Assembly: GCA_945892775.1 (NCBI GenBank)
Contig: CAMDDP010000004.1
Location: 1 to 64,000, forward strand
Reading direction: 5' to 3'
Origin: Chitinophaga pinensis
GTDB taxonomy: Bacteria > Bacteroidota > Bacteroidia > Chitinophagales > UBA10324
DNA: 64,000 nt
Made by a program: the position numbers and the translations under genes. Position 1 is the first letter of the stretch. Every line of letters begins with the position of its first letter. The notes under the pieces are model-generated. The model saw only the letters and a list, made by a program, of their open reading frames with translations. It made no database searches and was not told the origin of the DNA. This document shows, piece after piece, positions 26,126-34,938 of this stretch.

Positions 26126-28720
26126 TTATTTTCCTGCCAGCACACAAATTTTCTTTTCATGATTTACACTTCCAGTTAAATCAAAATATTCAAAGAAGAT
26201 AATGTATACGCCAATTTCAGCGCGAAGGTTTTCATTTGTAATTCCATCCCAATTAAAAAAACCTTTTTGCTCGAGCAATGTATTTTGAACAAGTGTTCGA
26301 ATTTGAAATCCACGCTCATTAAATATGGAAACATTTGCAACATAACCAGGCTTATCAAAATTATAAAGAATAGATACTACATCATTGTATCCATCTTGGT
26401 CAGGGGAAAAAACTTGCGGGGCAATTGTGATTTTACTATCCCCTTCCAGATTTTTATATTGTGAATTCATGTAAGCAGGTGTTCCGAATCCAATAGTGGA
26501 TGCGGCCGAATGCCAGTTCAGAGAATCTTGTGTTGCTGCATCTGGATTTATTCTTTCAAGCGAAACGCCTTCGTTATTATTTAACAAGGCAAACTGCCAA
26601 CTATTGTTGTAATGTAATTCATCTAAAACATTTCCATTTAAGGTACTAAGCACAATAGTTCCTTCATCGTCGTTGAATGATGCCAAGGTGCTTACTGTTA
26701 AAACATTTTGGGGAGCTGGAGTAAAATAATTTATTGTTACCCAATCAGCATTTTCAGTTAGGGCAACATATTCACCGGGCAGCAATAAAAAACCATCGCT
26801 GCATTGAGCCGGCTCAATGATTGCACCAGTGTCATTTCGGGATGCGATGTACAATTGTTTCAAATCCAAAATTTTATTGGAGCGATTATAAAGCTCCACA
26901 TAATCAGACCCGCCTGTTGTGGGGTTGTAAAGAATTTCATTAACGATAATGTCTAATGAGTCTGGATTTTCTGCAATAGCAAACGGTGCAGAATTGTCGT
27001 CGGCAATCACATTGCCAGTGCAATCAGAAATGTTTTGACAAGTGATGGTGTAAATAATTGATTGCTGAATGGGAAGTGAAAATGAAACAACCACAACCGA
27101 AAAATCATTTTGTGGAGAAGCAGAAACAAGAGCGCTTAGTGATGGCGACACAGAATAATTTGATACAAGAGAGGCGACGGCGCTGTCAAGAGATTCGTTG
27201 AAAAACAATTTGATTGTTTGATTGTCAATAATTGTAGCTCGTAATAATTGTGGTGGCGCTGAATCGGGATTATTTGCATTCACTGAATTTATTTTTCCGG
27301 GGGTTCCTCCTGAAAGATTAGTGCTTGCTTTCCAGTTTGTACTTCCTGCACATGGATTGGCAACATCAATTCTTTCGAGCGACCAACCGCCTGCATCTTT
27401 TAAAGCGTCGTGATACCACGATGAAGAATAGTTGACTGCATTAATCAGTTTTCCAGTTTCATTCCTCAATTTCAAACTATCTCCATCATCATTTAATGTT
27501 GGAGTTGAAGAAAGAGCAAGTGTGTTTCCTAATTGTGAGAATAAAGAGTAACTGGAAGCACTACATAAAATTACAAAGCTATCTGGCTGAATGGTGTAGG
27601 ATGAAATTGTATAAGTGTTTGTTGCGTCGCTAATAGTCCAGTTGTTTATATTAATAGGAAAACTGCTATGATTAAAAAGCTCAATATATTCTGCATCGGG
27701 TAGCGCAACAATTGGATTCGGATTTGCCATTATCTCGTTGATCAGCACATCATATTGTTGTGGTTGATAAAAACTAAACGGTATAGTTGTTCCTGGCGTG
27801 CTGTTTCCTGAAAAATCTTTTATACCAATTCCAGTCAGATTATAATTGGTTGCGTTAATTAATGAATTACCAAGTGTTAAATGAACCATTGAAAGATTTG
27901 CAATATCACGAAGAGCTATAGAAACAATAATTCCGTTGTTGATTAGGTAGTTTAAATTGTTTTGTGAGGTCGCAGAATCAACCGCTTCACTGAAAATAAC
28001 ATCAATATGATTGTCATCTATTATGTTAACAGAAGAGATTACTGGCGGAATTATGTCAACTATAATTGCGCCGACATACATATCGTCCAAATAGTATTTA
28101 GTGTTATTGCTGGCTGAATATTTAACGACCACACCCAAATAACTACTGCTATTAAATGTTAAGTCTGTTATTGTTCCCTGTAAAAGATAATTTGAACCAG
28201 TACCGGTGTTGTCGAGATACAATGAGAAGGTTCCGGTCATGTCACGGATAACCTTGACTTTTATAGGGTTGTTGGATGAACTTGCAACAGTTCCATCTAC
28301 CCCATCAATAATAATAGTTGCCACCCCAGCAATTTTTTTATACAAACTAACTTCATCAGGGGTATTTCCAATTTTTATAAAGTATCCGCTGTTGCTTCCC
28401 TCTAAATTTGCTGAATCTGATGTGAGATATACCTCCATAAAGTTTCCAGAACTCGTTGCACATTTCGCATTTGCAAAAAATTCCCATTGACAATTTGAAA
28501 ACAAAGTCGAAGTTGTTGAAAGATAAATAGTTGTTGGTGTGACCGCTGGGCCATTGGTGTTTAATTCACCGTTATTAACCGTCCATTCTGAGTTATCGCC
28601 ACTCCACACTGTTCCAATAGTAAAATCATTATCATTGAAATTATCATTCACTTGCGCGAACAGAATAGTTGGTAGAACGAAAAAAAGGAGTAAAAAGGCT
28701 TTCTGGAATATCGGTCTCAT
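26126..28720 (-). CDS. Secreted lamin-tail-domain surface protein with C-terminal FlgD/gliding-like domain
   Basis: 864 residues from the ATG at 28720 (a TTG at 28750 is possible but the ATG gives a clean signal peptide ending LFAQ). Domains in order: LamG-like beta-sandwich (about 25-225), SbsA-type Ig-like domain (about 235-320), lamin-tail domain 1 (about 322-430; NEIMANPNPI, EYIELFNHSS, WTISDA), a second Ig-like domain, lamin-tail domain 2 (about 588-695; NEILYNPTTGGSDYVELYN) and a C-terminal domain (about 765-864; VFSPDQDGYNDV ... FFNWDG) like CHU_C/FlgD Ig domains. Probably exported and surface-attached via T9SS. First gene of the minus-strand run with the receiver/ATPase, methyltransferase and glycosyltransferases. 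Confidence 0.78.
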   Translation of the reverse strand: MRPIFQKAFLLLFFVLPTILFAQVNDNFNDNDFTIGTVWSGDNSEWTVNNGELNTNGPAVTPTTIYLSTTSTLFSNCQWEFFANAKCATSSGNFMEVYLTSDSANLEGSNSGYFIKIGNTPDEVSLYKKIAGVATIIIDGVDGTVASSSNNPIKVKVIRDMTGTFSLYLDNTGTGSNYLLQGTITDLTFNSSSYLGVVVKYSASNNTKYYLDDMYVGAIIVDIIPPVISSVNIIDDNHIDVIFSEAVDSATSQNNLNYLINNGIIVSIALRDIANLSMVHLTLGNSLINATNYNLTGIGIKDFSGNSTPGTTIPFSFYQPQQYDVLINEIMANPNPIVALPDAEYIELFNHSSFPININNWTISDATNTYTISSYTIQPDSFVILCSASSYSLFSQLGNTLALSSTPTLNDDGDSLKLRNETGKLINAVNYSSSWYHDALKDAGGWSLERIDVANPCAGSTNWKASTNLSGGTPGKINSVNANNPDSAPPQLLRATIIDNQTIKLFFNESLDSAVASLVSNYSVSPSLSALVSASPQNDFSVVVVSFSLPIQQSIIYTITCQNISDCTGNVIADDNSAPFAIAENPDSLDIIVNEILYNPTTGGSDYVELYNRSNKILDLKQLYIASRNDTGAIIEPAQCSDGFLLLPGEYVALTENADWVTINYFTPAPQNVLTVSTLASFNDDEGTIVLSTLNGNVLDELHYNNSWQFALLNNNEGVSLERINPDAATQDSLNWHSAASTIGFGTPAYMNSQYKNLEGDSKITIAPQVFSPDQDGYNDVVSILYNFDKPGYVANVSIFNERGFQIRTLVQNTLLEQKGFFNWDGITNENLRAEIGVYIIFFEYFDLTGSVNHEKKICVLAGK

Positions 28721-28795
28721 GGTGTTGAAAAGGAATTCAATATTAAGCAACGCTATTCAGATTATGTGGGAGTAATTTAGCCAAAATTTTATTTA

Positions 28796-29785
28796 ATGAA
28801 AGTTGCTCTTGTTGGCGCTACTGGTTTGGTGGGTTGTGAAATGTTAAAAGTACTGGAGGAACGGAATTTTCCTATTGAAGAGTTGATTCCGGTTGCCTCT
28901 GAAAATTCTGTGGGCAAAAAAATTTCTTTCAAAGGCAAAGAATATTCAGTTATCACTATTGAGGAAGCCGTTAAAAGAAAACCAGCCATTGCATTATTCT
29001 CCGCCGGCTCAACTGTTTCATTGATGTATGCACCAAAGTTTGCCGAAGCCAGAACAACCGTAATTGATAATTCATCGGCATGGCGAATGCATCCCGAAAA
29101 AAAATTAATTGTTCCGGAAATAAATGGACAGGTGCTGATGGTTACAGATAAAATTATTGCAAACCCAAATTGCTCTACCATTCAATTAGTGATGGTGCTG
29201 AATCCACTGCACAAAAAATATCAGATAAAAAGAATTGTGGTTTCTACTTACCAATCGGTTAGCGGAACCGGAAAAGCCGCAGTCAATCAGTTGATGAACG
29301 AACGCAATAATGTGAAAGGCGAAATGGCCTATCCGTACCGGATTGATCTGAATTGTTTGCCGCAGGTGGATGTGTTTCTCGATAACGATTACACTAAAGA
29401 GGAAATGAAAATGGTGAACGAAACAAAAAAAATTATGATGGACAACAGCATCGCTCTCACCGCCACTTGTGTGCGTGTGCCAGTAATGGGAGGGCACAGC
29501 CAGGCGGTAAACATTACTTTCGAAAAAGATTTTGATTTAACTGAAGTTAGAAAAATTCTCAGCAATACCTCAGGTGTAACAGTGCAGGATGATATTGCCA
29601 ATAAAATTTATCCGATGCCGGTTAATGCCCATGGAAAAGATGATGTGTTCGTTGGAAGAATCCGCCGTGATGAATCGCTTGCTAGCTCACTTAACTGCTG
29701 GATTGTATCTGATAATCTTCGTAAGGGCGCAGCTACAAATACTGTACAGATTGCTGAATATTTAGTTGATCATAAATTGGTTTGA
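28796..29785 (+). CDS. asd: Aspartate-semialdehyde dehydrogenase
   Basis: 329 residues. The N-terminal NADP site VALVGATGLVGCEML is followed by the catalytic cysteine in ANPNCSTIQL (Cys126) and the substrate region RVPVMGGHSQAVN, with the conserved Arg/His. It reduces aspartyl phosphate to the semialdehyde, the branch point to lysine/diaminopimelate, threonine and methionine. Length matches the bacterial enzyme (about 330-370). Divergent from the lamin-tail gene. Its stop codon overlaps the ATG of the next gene by one base (TGATG), so the two are coupled. Confidence 0.96.
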   Translation: MKVALVGATGLVGCEMLKVLEERNFPIEELIPVASENSVGKKISFKGKEYSVITIEEAVKRKPAIALFSAGSTVSLMYAPKFAEARTTVIDNSSAWRMHPEKKLIVPEINGQVLMVTDKIIANPNCSTIQLVMVLNPLHKKYQIKRIVVSTYQSVSGTGKAAVNQLMNERNNVKGEMAYPYRIDLNCLPQVDVFLDNDYTKEEMKMVNETKKIMMDNSIALTATCVRVPVMGGHSQAVNITFEKDFDLTEVRKILSNTSGVTVQDDIANKIYPMPVNAHGKDDVFVGRIRRDESLASSLNCWIVSDNLRKGAATNTVQIAEYLVDHKLV

Positions 29786-30030
29786 TGGACTTAGCTACCC
29801 TTCCAGTTTACACCCGCTCGCAACTTGCACTCCGCAACGGGCAAGACAAACCTGAAATATGGATTGCGTTTCAAAAAATTATTTACGATGTAACTGACAG
29901 CCGCCTCTGGCGAAATGGTCGCCACTACGAACACTGGGCAGGGCAGGATTTAACAGAAGAATTAGAACAGGCACCACACACACTAAAAGTTTTTGAACGG
30001 TTTAAAGCGATTGGAAGATTGGAGGGGTGA
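29785..30030 (+). CDS. Cytochrome b5-like haem-binding domain protein
   Basis: 81 residues from the ATG at 29785, which overlaps the asd stop. A single cytochrome b5-like domain is visible: LPVYTRSQLALRNG, IWIAFQKIIYDVTDS and GRHYEHWAGQDLTEELEQAPH. The likely haem ligands are His47 and His65. There is no signal peptide or membrane segment, so it should be cytoplasmic. Stand-alone forms occur widely in Bacteroidota, with unknown redox partners. Coupling to asd may only reflect dense packing. Confidence 0.82.
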   Translation: MDLATLPVYTRSQLALRNGQDKPEIWIAFQKIIYDVTDSRLWRNGRHYEHWAGQDLTEELEQAPHTLKVFERFKAIGRLEG

Positions 30031-30080
30031 TTCAATTATTTAATCATAAAAGTCTTCATATATTTTAAATGATCCAAGGC

Positions 30081-31922
30081 TTAATTCAACTGTTCGCCTA
30101 ATTTTTCAATGCCCCAAATTTTCTTCGCCAACTCTTCATACAATTCTTGTCTTTCAAGCAATGCTTTCTTGTCAAAATTGTTATATGATTTGAAGTTTAA
30201 ATTTTCTCCTTCATAAAATCTTTTGAATTGTGGATTGTTTTTGTAGCAGTCTTGATTCAAAGATTTTGCAAGTAAGTTTTCGCCAAAATAAATTGGTAGT
30301 TTCTTGTCAAAGGTCAAGTCGTTCAAACTTCTGTTTTTGTCCATTGGCAAAATCAAGAGTCCGCCAAACTTGTTGCGGTGCTTGTCAAAGTCGTCTTTCT
30401 CTTTGTAGTCGTTTACAAACCAATCGTGATGGTCGCAAATTATATGTTCAATGTCATAAGGATTTTTTATTTCACGATTGATATAGTTTGCAAAGTTGGA
30501 AGTCATTCCACTTTGCGTTTCTGTGTAGTCGGTAACTCGGGAAAGAATGTGTAACATATATCTGATTGTCCAACCATTTAAACGGAAGTCGTCAATTGTT
30601 TCTAATTGAAATTCCATTTCAATTATTTCCTTTCTCAATGTGTCAAGCAATTCGGGCAAAGGTTTTCTTCTAATCTTTTTTGAGAGCATGAAAACATTAT
30701 ACACGATAGAGGAGTAGTCAACTGTTTTGTAATTGAAAATTCTCCGTGTGAAATACAAGTCAAGGAAACACGAAACCAATTTTATTTTTTGGTCTGAAAC
30801 TTCTTTGGTTTCCTCTGGGTCAATGGCTGCAAGAATTAACTGAAACTGTAAAGTGAAATTTCTGTTTGCATTGAAGAACACATATTCAAAACCTTTCGTT
30901 AAAGTTGCTGCATACTTTTTCAGCTCAATGTAAATCTGGCTGAACTTGTCAAACTTTTTCAAAATAAAATCTTCGTAGTCCTTGCTCTTTATCAATTTCA
31001 TTTGGGTGTTGTGTTCTCTTACCCATTTGTGAAATGCAGTTCCGATAATGTCAAAGTCGCCTGGCAATGCGTTCTTTTTTCTTTCACGAATTGTTTCCGC
31101 AAACTGTGAACGAATCCAATTTTTAATAAAGTCGCTTTCTTCTTCTTTGCCAATAATTTTGAGTTCAAGAATTCTTTTCTTCCAAAGTTCGTTGGCTTGT
31201 TGGCGAATGGAGTCGCTTTCAATCTTGCTCAACAAATATCCTTTCAACATTTCGGTTGGAGTTAAACTCAAACCTCTGTCATTCATAGAAACAAATATCT
31301 TGTGTGCATCCTGTTCGGTTTGTGCAACTATCCGAATGAAGTCAACATTGTCAATGAGCCAATCTTTGAAAATATCTAACGCCTCTTTTTTATACTCCTT
31401 AAACATATCATTCATCATTGCCGCCATTTCGTGATAGCGGTTGTAAATGTTCCGTATGGTTTCCGCTTGCTTGCTTACATCCATGTATTCGTCTTGAAGC
31501 AATGCGTTCATCACATTATAGCGTTCAGGCATTTCAGGAACATGAATGTTGAAAGTTTTTGTTCCTGCTTTCTTGGAGTAAATCAATTGCAAAACTTCAG
31601 CTCGTTCTTCTTCGTCTTCTAAATGGTGGTAGAGATAAATCAACAGAAGCGTTAAAGAAGTTAGGCGTTGTTGTCCGTCAATGATTGCGTTATCGTCTGC
31701 GGTTAAAACTATTGAACCCATAAAGTAATGTCCATAGTCCAAAACTTTTCCTCTCTCATCTTCTTCGGAATAGAACTCAAAAAATTCCTCTGATAAATCG
31801 TCAAGCAATTCTTGAACTTGTTTAGTCTGCCATTGATATTCTCGTTGGTAATAATGAATGGTGTATTTAACTCCCGTAAAGAGTTCACGAATTGTCTTTG
31901 GTGTTCCGTCTATTTTTTTCAT
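30081..31922 (-). CDS. DUF262/DUF1524 protein, GmrSD-like type IV restriction endonuclease
   Basis: 613 residues. The DUF262 (GmrS-like, ParB-fold NTPase) half shows YQREYQWQTKQVQELLDD and the signature IIDGQQRLTSL (Asp82-Arg86). The C-terminal DUF1524 (GmrD-like HNH nuclease) half has YDIEHIICDHHDWF (His493) and FGGLLILPMDKNRSLND with the expected Asn. GmrSD enzymes cut phage DNA with modified (for example glucosylated hydroxymethyl-) cytosine. Here both halves are fused in one chain. It is a solitary gene amid housekeeping genes, and its codon choice (many GTC/CAA-type codons) differs from its neighbours, which suggests acquisition. Some DUF262/DUF1524 proteins have other defence roles, so the target is unproved. 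Confidence 0.82.
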   Translation of the reverse strand: MKKIDGTPKTIRELFTGVKYTIHYYQREYQWQTKQVQELLDDLSEEFFEFYSEEDERGKVLDYGHYFMGSIVLTADDNAIIDGQQRLTSLTLLLIYLYHHLEDEEERAEVLQLIYSKKAGTKTFNIHVPEMPERYNVMNALLQDEYMDVSKQAETIRNIYNRYHEMAAMMNDMFKEYKKEALDIFKDWLIDNVDFIRIVAQTEQDAHKIFVSMNDRGLSLTPTEMLKGYLLSKIESDSIRQQANELWKKRILELKIIGKEEESDFIKNWIRSQFAETIRERKKNALPGDFDIIGTAFHKWVREHNTQMKLIKSKDYEDFILKKFDKFSQIYIELKKYAATLTKGFEYVFFNANRNFTLQFQLILAAIDPEETKEVSDQKIKLVSCFLDLYFTRRIFNYKTVDYSSIVYNVFMLSKKIRRKPLPELLDTLRKEIIEMEFQLETIDDFRLNGWTIRYMLHILSRVTDYTETQSGMTSNFANYINREIKNPYDIEHIICDHHDWFVNDYKEKDDFDKHRNKFGGLLILPMDKNRSLNDLTFDKKLPIYFGENLLAKSLNQDCYKNNPQFKRFYEGENLNFKSYNNFDKKALLERQELYEELAKKIWGIEKLGEQLN

Positions 31923-31933
31923 TCAAAATATTT

Positions 31934-32938
31934 TTAGAGTTTAACCCCCAACCAACTCATCGCATTCTCCCTCACCAATTTTTCTCTCACACTTTCAGAA
32001 AAATTCATGCCCTCAATTAATTTTCCCGGAGATAATTCTCCCAATGGAAAAGGATAATCGGTTCCCAAACAAACTTTATCGTCGCCCATCATTTTAATAA
32101 TGATGTTGAGCATATCGGCATCGTGTACTAAAGAGTCGAGCCAGAATTTTCCGAGATAATGACGAGGTGTAACAGTATTGTCAACTGCAACCAAATCAGG
32201 ACGCACATTAAATCCGTGTTCTATTCTTCCGAAAGTTGCAGGGAAACTTCCGCCTCCATGCGCAAACGCAACTCTGAGTTTCGGAAATTTTTCGAACACA
32301 CCACCGAATATCATGTTGCAGATGGCGAGTGAAGTTTCAGCAGGCATTCCCACCAACCACGGCAACCAGTACTTCGGCATTTTTTCTTTCCCCATCATGT
32401 CCCACGGGTGAACAAAAATTGCCGCGCCTAATTCTTCGGCGGCAGCATACACCGGAAATAATTCCGGCGCATTCAGATTCCAGTCGTTGATGTGCGAACC
32501 GATTTCTACTCCGGGCAATTTTAATTCTTTCACACAGCGCTCTAATTCCTTCACAGCTAATTCAGGCGACTGTAACGGTAGTGTTCCCAATCCGATAAAG
32601 CGGTCGGGATAATTATTTACAACTGAAGCAATGTGGTCGTTAAAAAATCGTGAAGTATCATTCGCATCTTGCGCTTTTGCCCAGTAATGAAACAACACCG
32701 GTATGGTGCTGATCACCTGCACACCAACTTTGTGTTCATCGCATTCGTGCATGCGCACTTTCGGATCCCAGCAATTGCTTTCAATCTCACGAAAAAATTT
32801 ATCGTCAATCATCATCTTCGCACAGCAGTCTTTGTGATGTTCGAGATGAATGAATCCGCCATAACCAAATTTCTCAGCCCATCTCGGAACCTTTTCGGGA
32901 ATGATGTGTGTATGAATATCAATTTTACCTACGTGCAT
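31934..32938 (-). CDS. Amidohydrolase-family decarboxylase, ACMSD-like
   Basis: 334 residues, the length of aminocarboxymuconate-semialdehyde decarboxylase. Metal ligands are where ACMSD has them: His9 and His11 (IDIHTHIIP), His177 (IFVHPWDMMG), a histidine in FAHGGGSFP and Asp294 (LGTDYPFPLG). ACMSD removes CO2 from 2-amino-3-carboxymuconate semialdehyde in tryptophan (kynurenine) breakdown. No other kynurenine-pathway gene is adjacent, although a kynurenine/methionine-type aminotransferase lies at 10.2 kb. Separated from the restriction gene by 11 bases. Family sure, exact substrate likely. Confidence 0.87.
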   Translation of the reverse strand: MHVGKIDIHTHIIPEKVPRWAEKFGYGGFIHLEHHKDCCAKMMIDDKFFREIESNCWDPKVRMHECDEHKVGVQVISTIPVLFHYWAKAQDANDTSRFFNDHIASVVNNYPDRFIGLGTLPLQSPELAVKELERCVKELKLPGVEIGSHINDWNLNAPELFPVYAAAEELGAAIFVHPWDMMGKEKMPKYWLPWLVGMPAETSLAICNMIFGGVFEKFPKLRVAFAHGGGSFPATFGRIEHGFNVRPDLVAVDNTVTPRHYLGKFWLDSLVHDADMLNIIIKMMGDDKVCLGTDYPFPLGELSPGKLIEGMNFSESVREKLVRENAMSWLGVKL

Positions 32939-32988
32939 TCAAAAATATTGAGCTGAAATGTAGCAGATAAATTGTCAAACAGAAAGTA

Positions 32989-34131
32989 TTACTGCTGCTC
33001 CACCTTACTGCGCTCAATCACGAGGCGATAATACTCTTCGTACTCCGGAAGAATTTTATGTACATCAAATTCATTCGCTTGTTTCAGTGCATTTTGTTTA
33101 AAGAGATTCAGCTTGTTCTCATCTATTAATAACGAAATAGAATTTTCAGCCATCCCACCTACATCACCAACCGCACTCATGTAGCCCGTTACACCATCAA
33201 TATTTACTTCTGGAATTCCTCCTGCGTTTGTGCTAATAATCGGAACCTGGCAGGCCATTGCTTCCAATGCCGCCAATCCAAAACTTTCTGTTTCAGAGGG
33301 AAACAAAAACAAATCGCTCACTGCTAATAATTCTTCTACAGCTTCCTGTTTACCAAGAAAACGAACATGATCCATTACTTGCAAATCTCTGCATAACTGT
33401 TCCATGGTCTGCCTTTCGGGCCCATCTCCCACCAATAATAATTTAGAGGGAATTTTATTTAACACTTTTTTAAAAATTTTCACTACATCATCAGTTCGTT
33501 TTACCTGACGAAAATTGGAAGTGTGTATTAAAATTTTTTCACCAAGTGGAGCAATTGCTTTTTTAAAATGTTCTTTTTTCGCTCTATGAAAACGACCAAG
33601 ATCAATAAAATTGTTGATCACTTTTATCTCTTGATCAATAGCAAAACTTTTATAGGTTTCTTCTTTCAGAAATTCTGAGACGGCGGTTACGCCATCTGAT
33701 TTATTAATAGAAAAAGTAACTACAGGTTCGTAAGTAGCATCTTTTCCTACGAGGGTAATATCCGTTCCATGCAGGGTGGTAATGTAAGGGAGATAAATAT
33801 TTTTTGTCTTCAGAATCTCACGCGCGAAGTAAGCAGTTGCAGCGTGTGGAATAGCATAATGCACATGCAGAATATCGAGTTTAGCGTGTAATACCGTGTC
33901 AACAATTTTACTGGTGAGTGCTGATTCGTAAGGAGCACGCTCGAACAGCGGATAATCAGCAAAATTTACTTCATGAAAAAAAATATTCTCAACAAATGAA
34001 TCCAATCGAGCAGGCACACGATATGAAATAAAATGAACTTCGTGACCCTTCTGCGCTAATGCTTTTCCTAATTCAGTTGCCACCACGCCACTTCCACCGT
34101 AAGTTGGATAACAAACAATTCCTATTTTCAT
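32989..34131 (-). CDS. bshA: N-acetyl-alpha-D-glucosaminyl L-malate synthase (bacillithiol synthesis)
   Basis: 380 residues, GT-B fold, GT4 family. The BshA N-terminus CYPTYGGSGVVATELGKALA is distinctive, followed by HVHYAIPHA, TLHGTDITLVG and the donor-site region PSETESFGLAALEAMA. It joins GlcNAc from UDP-GlcNAc to L-malate, the first step of bacillithiol, the low-molecular-weight thiol of many Bacteroidota and Firmicutes. bshB and bshC are not adjacent. A near-consensus -7 element (one mismatch) stands just before the ATG. Confidence 0.92.
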   Translation of the reverse strand: MKIGIVCYPTYGGSGVVATELGKALAQKGHEVHFISYRVPARLDSFVENIFFHEVNFADYPLFERAPYESALTSKIVDTVLHAKLDILHVHYAIPHAATAYFAREILKTKNIYLPYITTLHGTDITLVGKDATYEPVVTFSINKSDGVTAVSEFLKEETYKSFAIDQEIKVINNFIDLGRFHRAKKEHFKKAIAPLGEKILIHTSNFRQVKRTDDVVKIFKKVLNKIPSKLLLVGDGPERQTMEQLCRDLQVMDHVRFLGKQEAVEELLAVSDLFLFPSETESFGLAALEAMACQVPIISTNAGGIPEVNIDGVTGYMSAVGDVGGMAENSISLLIDENKLNLFKQNALKQANEFDVHKILPEYEEYYRLVIERSKVEQQ

Positions 34132-34255
34132 TCTTTACAAAGATTATGATAATTAACTAACAAAATCAATCATTATTGGGTCAAAGTTATTTGCTAAAAA
34201 CTTCTTTTCGAAACTATTGAAATTTTAATTGAAATTTGAACTCACAATTTATAAA

Positions 34256-34876
34256 ATGAAGTTCAGTTCCAATTCCATTACTACTGCCATGCTTGCGCTT
34301 GTGCTCATCTGTTTCTTTCTTCCATTTGCCGAGATCAGCTGCAATAATGTTTCGTTTATATCATTAAGCGGAAAAGATTTGTTGCGCGGAAAAGAAGTGA
34401 CAAAGGATTTGTTATTAGATTATGCAAAAAGAAGTGATTATGAAGAGGAATTTAAAACTGCGACTGAAAATCAAAATTCATTATTTGATTTTAAAAAATT
34501 TAACGATAAACTTCCATCTAACCCTTGGGCAGTAGTTGCCTTTGTAATAGGGGCCATTGGCATTTTATCAGGGGTATTGTTGCGTCGGTTTGGAACTATA
34601 ATACATCTCGTTACCTCTATTACAACTGTTATTGCTTTAGTGGGATTACAACTTTCATTGAACAGTGAATTTTCAAAACCCAATTCCTTCATTAAGATAG
34701 CTATGGATGTAAAATTTCTTGCGGGCTATTGGATGAGCTTAATTATAAGCGGGCTTGTAGCTGGGATAAGTATAATTGCCTTTATTGTAGAAAGGAAAAA
34801 AGAAGCTCAGGAGATAAATATTTCTTCAGGTTCAACTATACAGAAATCCCCTCCGATTGACACGCCTGTTGAATGA
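34256..34876 (+). CDS. Uncharacterised four-helix membrane protein
   Basis: 206 residues from the ATG at 34256 (a TTG at 34229 would add nine). Helix 1 (TTAMLALVLICFFLPFAEISC) is followed by an about 65-residue charged extracytoplasmic segment with FISLSGKDLLRGKEV, then helices in NPWAVVAFVIGAIGILSGVLL, IIHLVTSITTVIALVGLQLSL and YWMSLIISGLVAGISIIAFIV, and a Ser/Pro-rich tail. The start 'CFFLPFAEISCNN...LSG.DL..G' resembles a recurrent type of small membrane protein in Bacteroidota with unknown function. Sits alone between bshA and glyA. Confidence 0.6.
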   Translation: MKFSSNSITTAMLALVLICFFLPFAEISCNNVSFISLSGKDLLRGKEVTKDLLLDYAKRSDYEEEFKTATENQNSLFDFKKFNDKLPSNPWAVVAFVIGAIGILSGVLLRRFGTIIHLVTSITTVIALVGLQLSLNSEFSKPNSFIKIAMDVKFLAGYWMSLIISGLVAGISIIAFIVERKKEAQEINISSGSTIQKSPPIDTPVE

Positions 34877-34913
34877 AAATTTGAAATTCTCTTACGGCAT
34901 TAATTGCAGTGGT

Positions 34914-34929
34914 TATTTTAGCGCGCTAA
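34914..34929 (+). promoter_or_regulatory. Near-consensus -7 element overlapped by a 12-bp palindrome before glyA
   Basis: TATTTTAG (34914-34921) differs by one base from TAnnTTTG, and the perfect palindrome TTAGCGCGCTAA (34918-34929) overlaps its end, ten bases before the glyA ATG. The GC-rich core stands out in AT-rich surroundings. A repressor bound here would block the promoter; the regulator is unknown. Confidence 0.4.
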
Positions 34930-34938
34930 TAAAAAAAT

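Noticed and set aside
28796-30030. Asd and the cytochrome b5-like gene as a fused redox enzyme
   Set aside because: A clear TGA separates them and the overlap is one base; there is translational coupling only.
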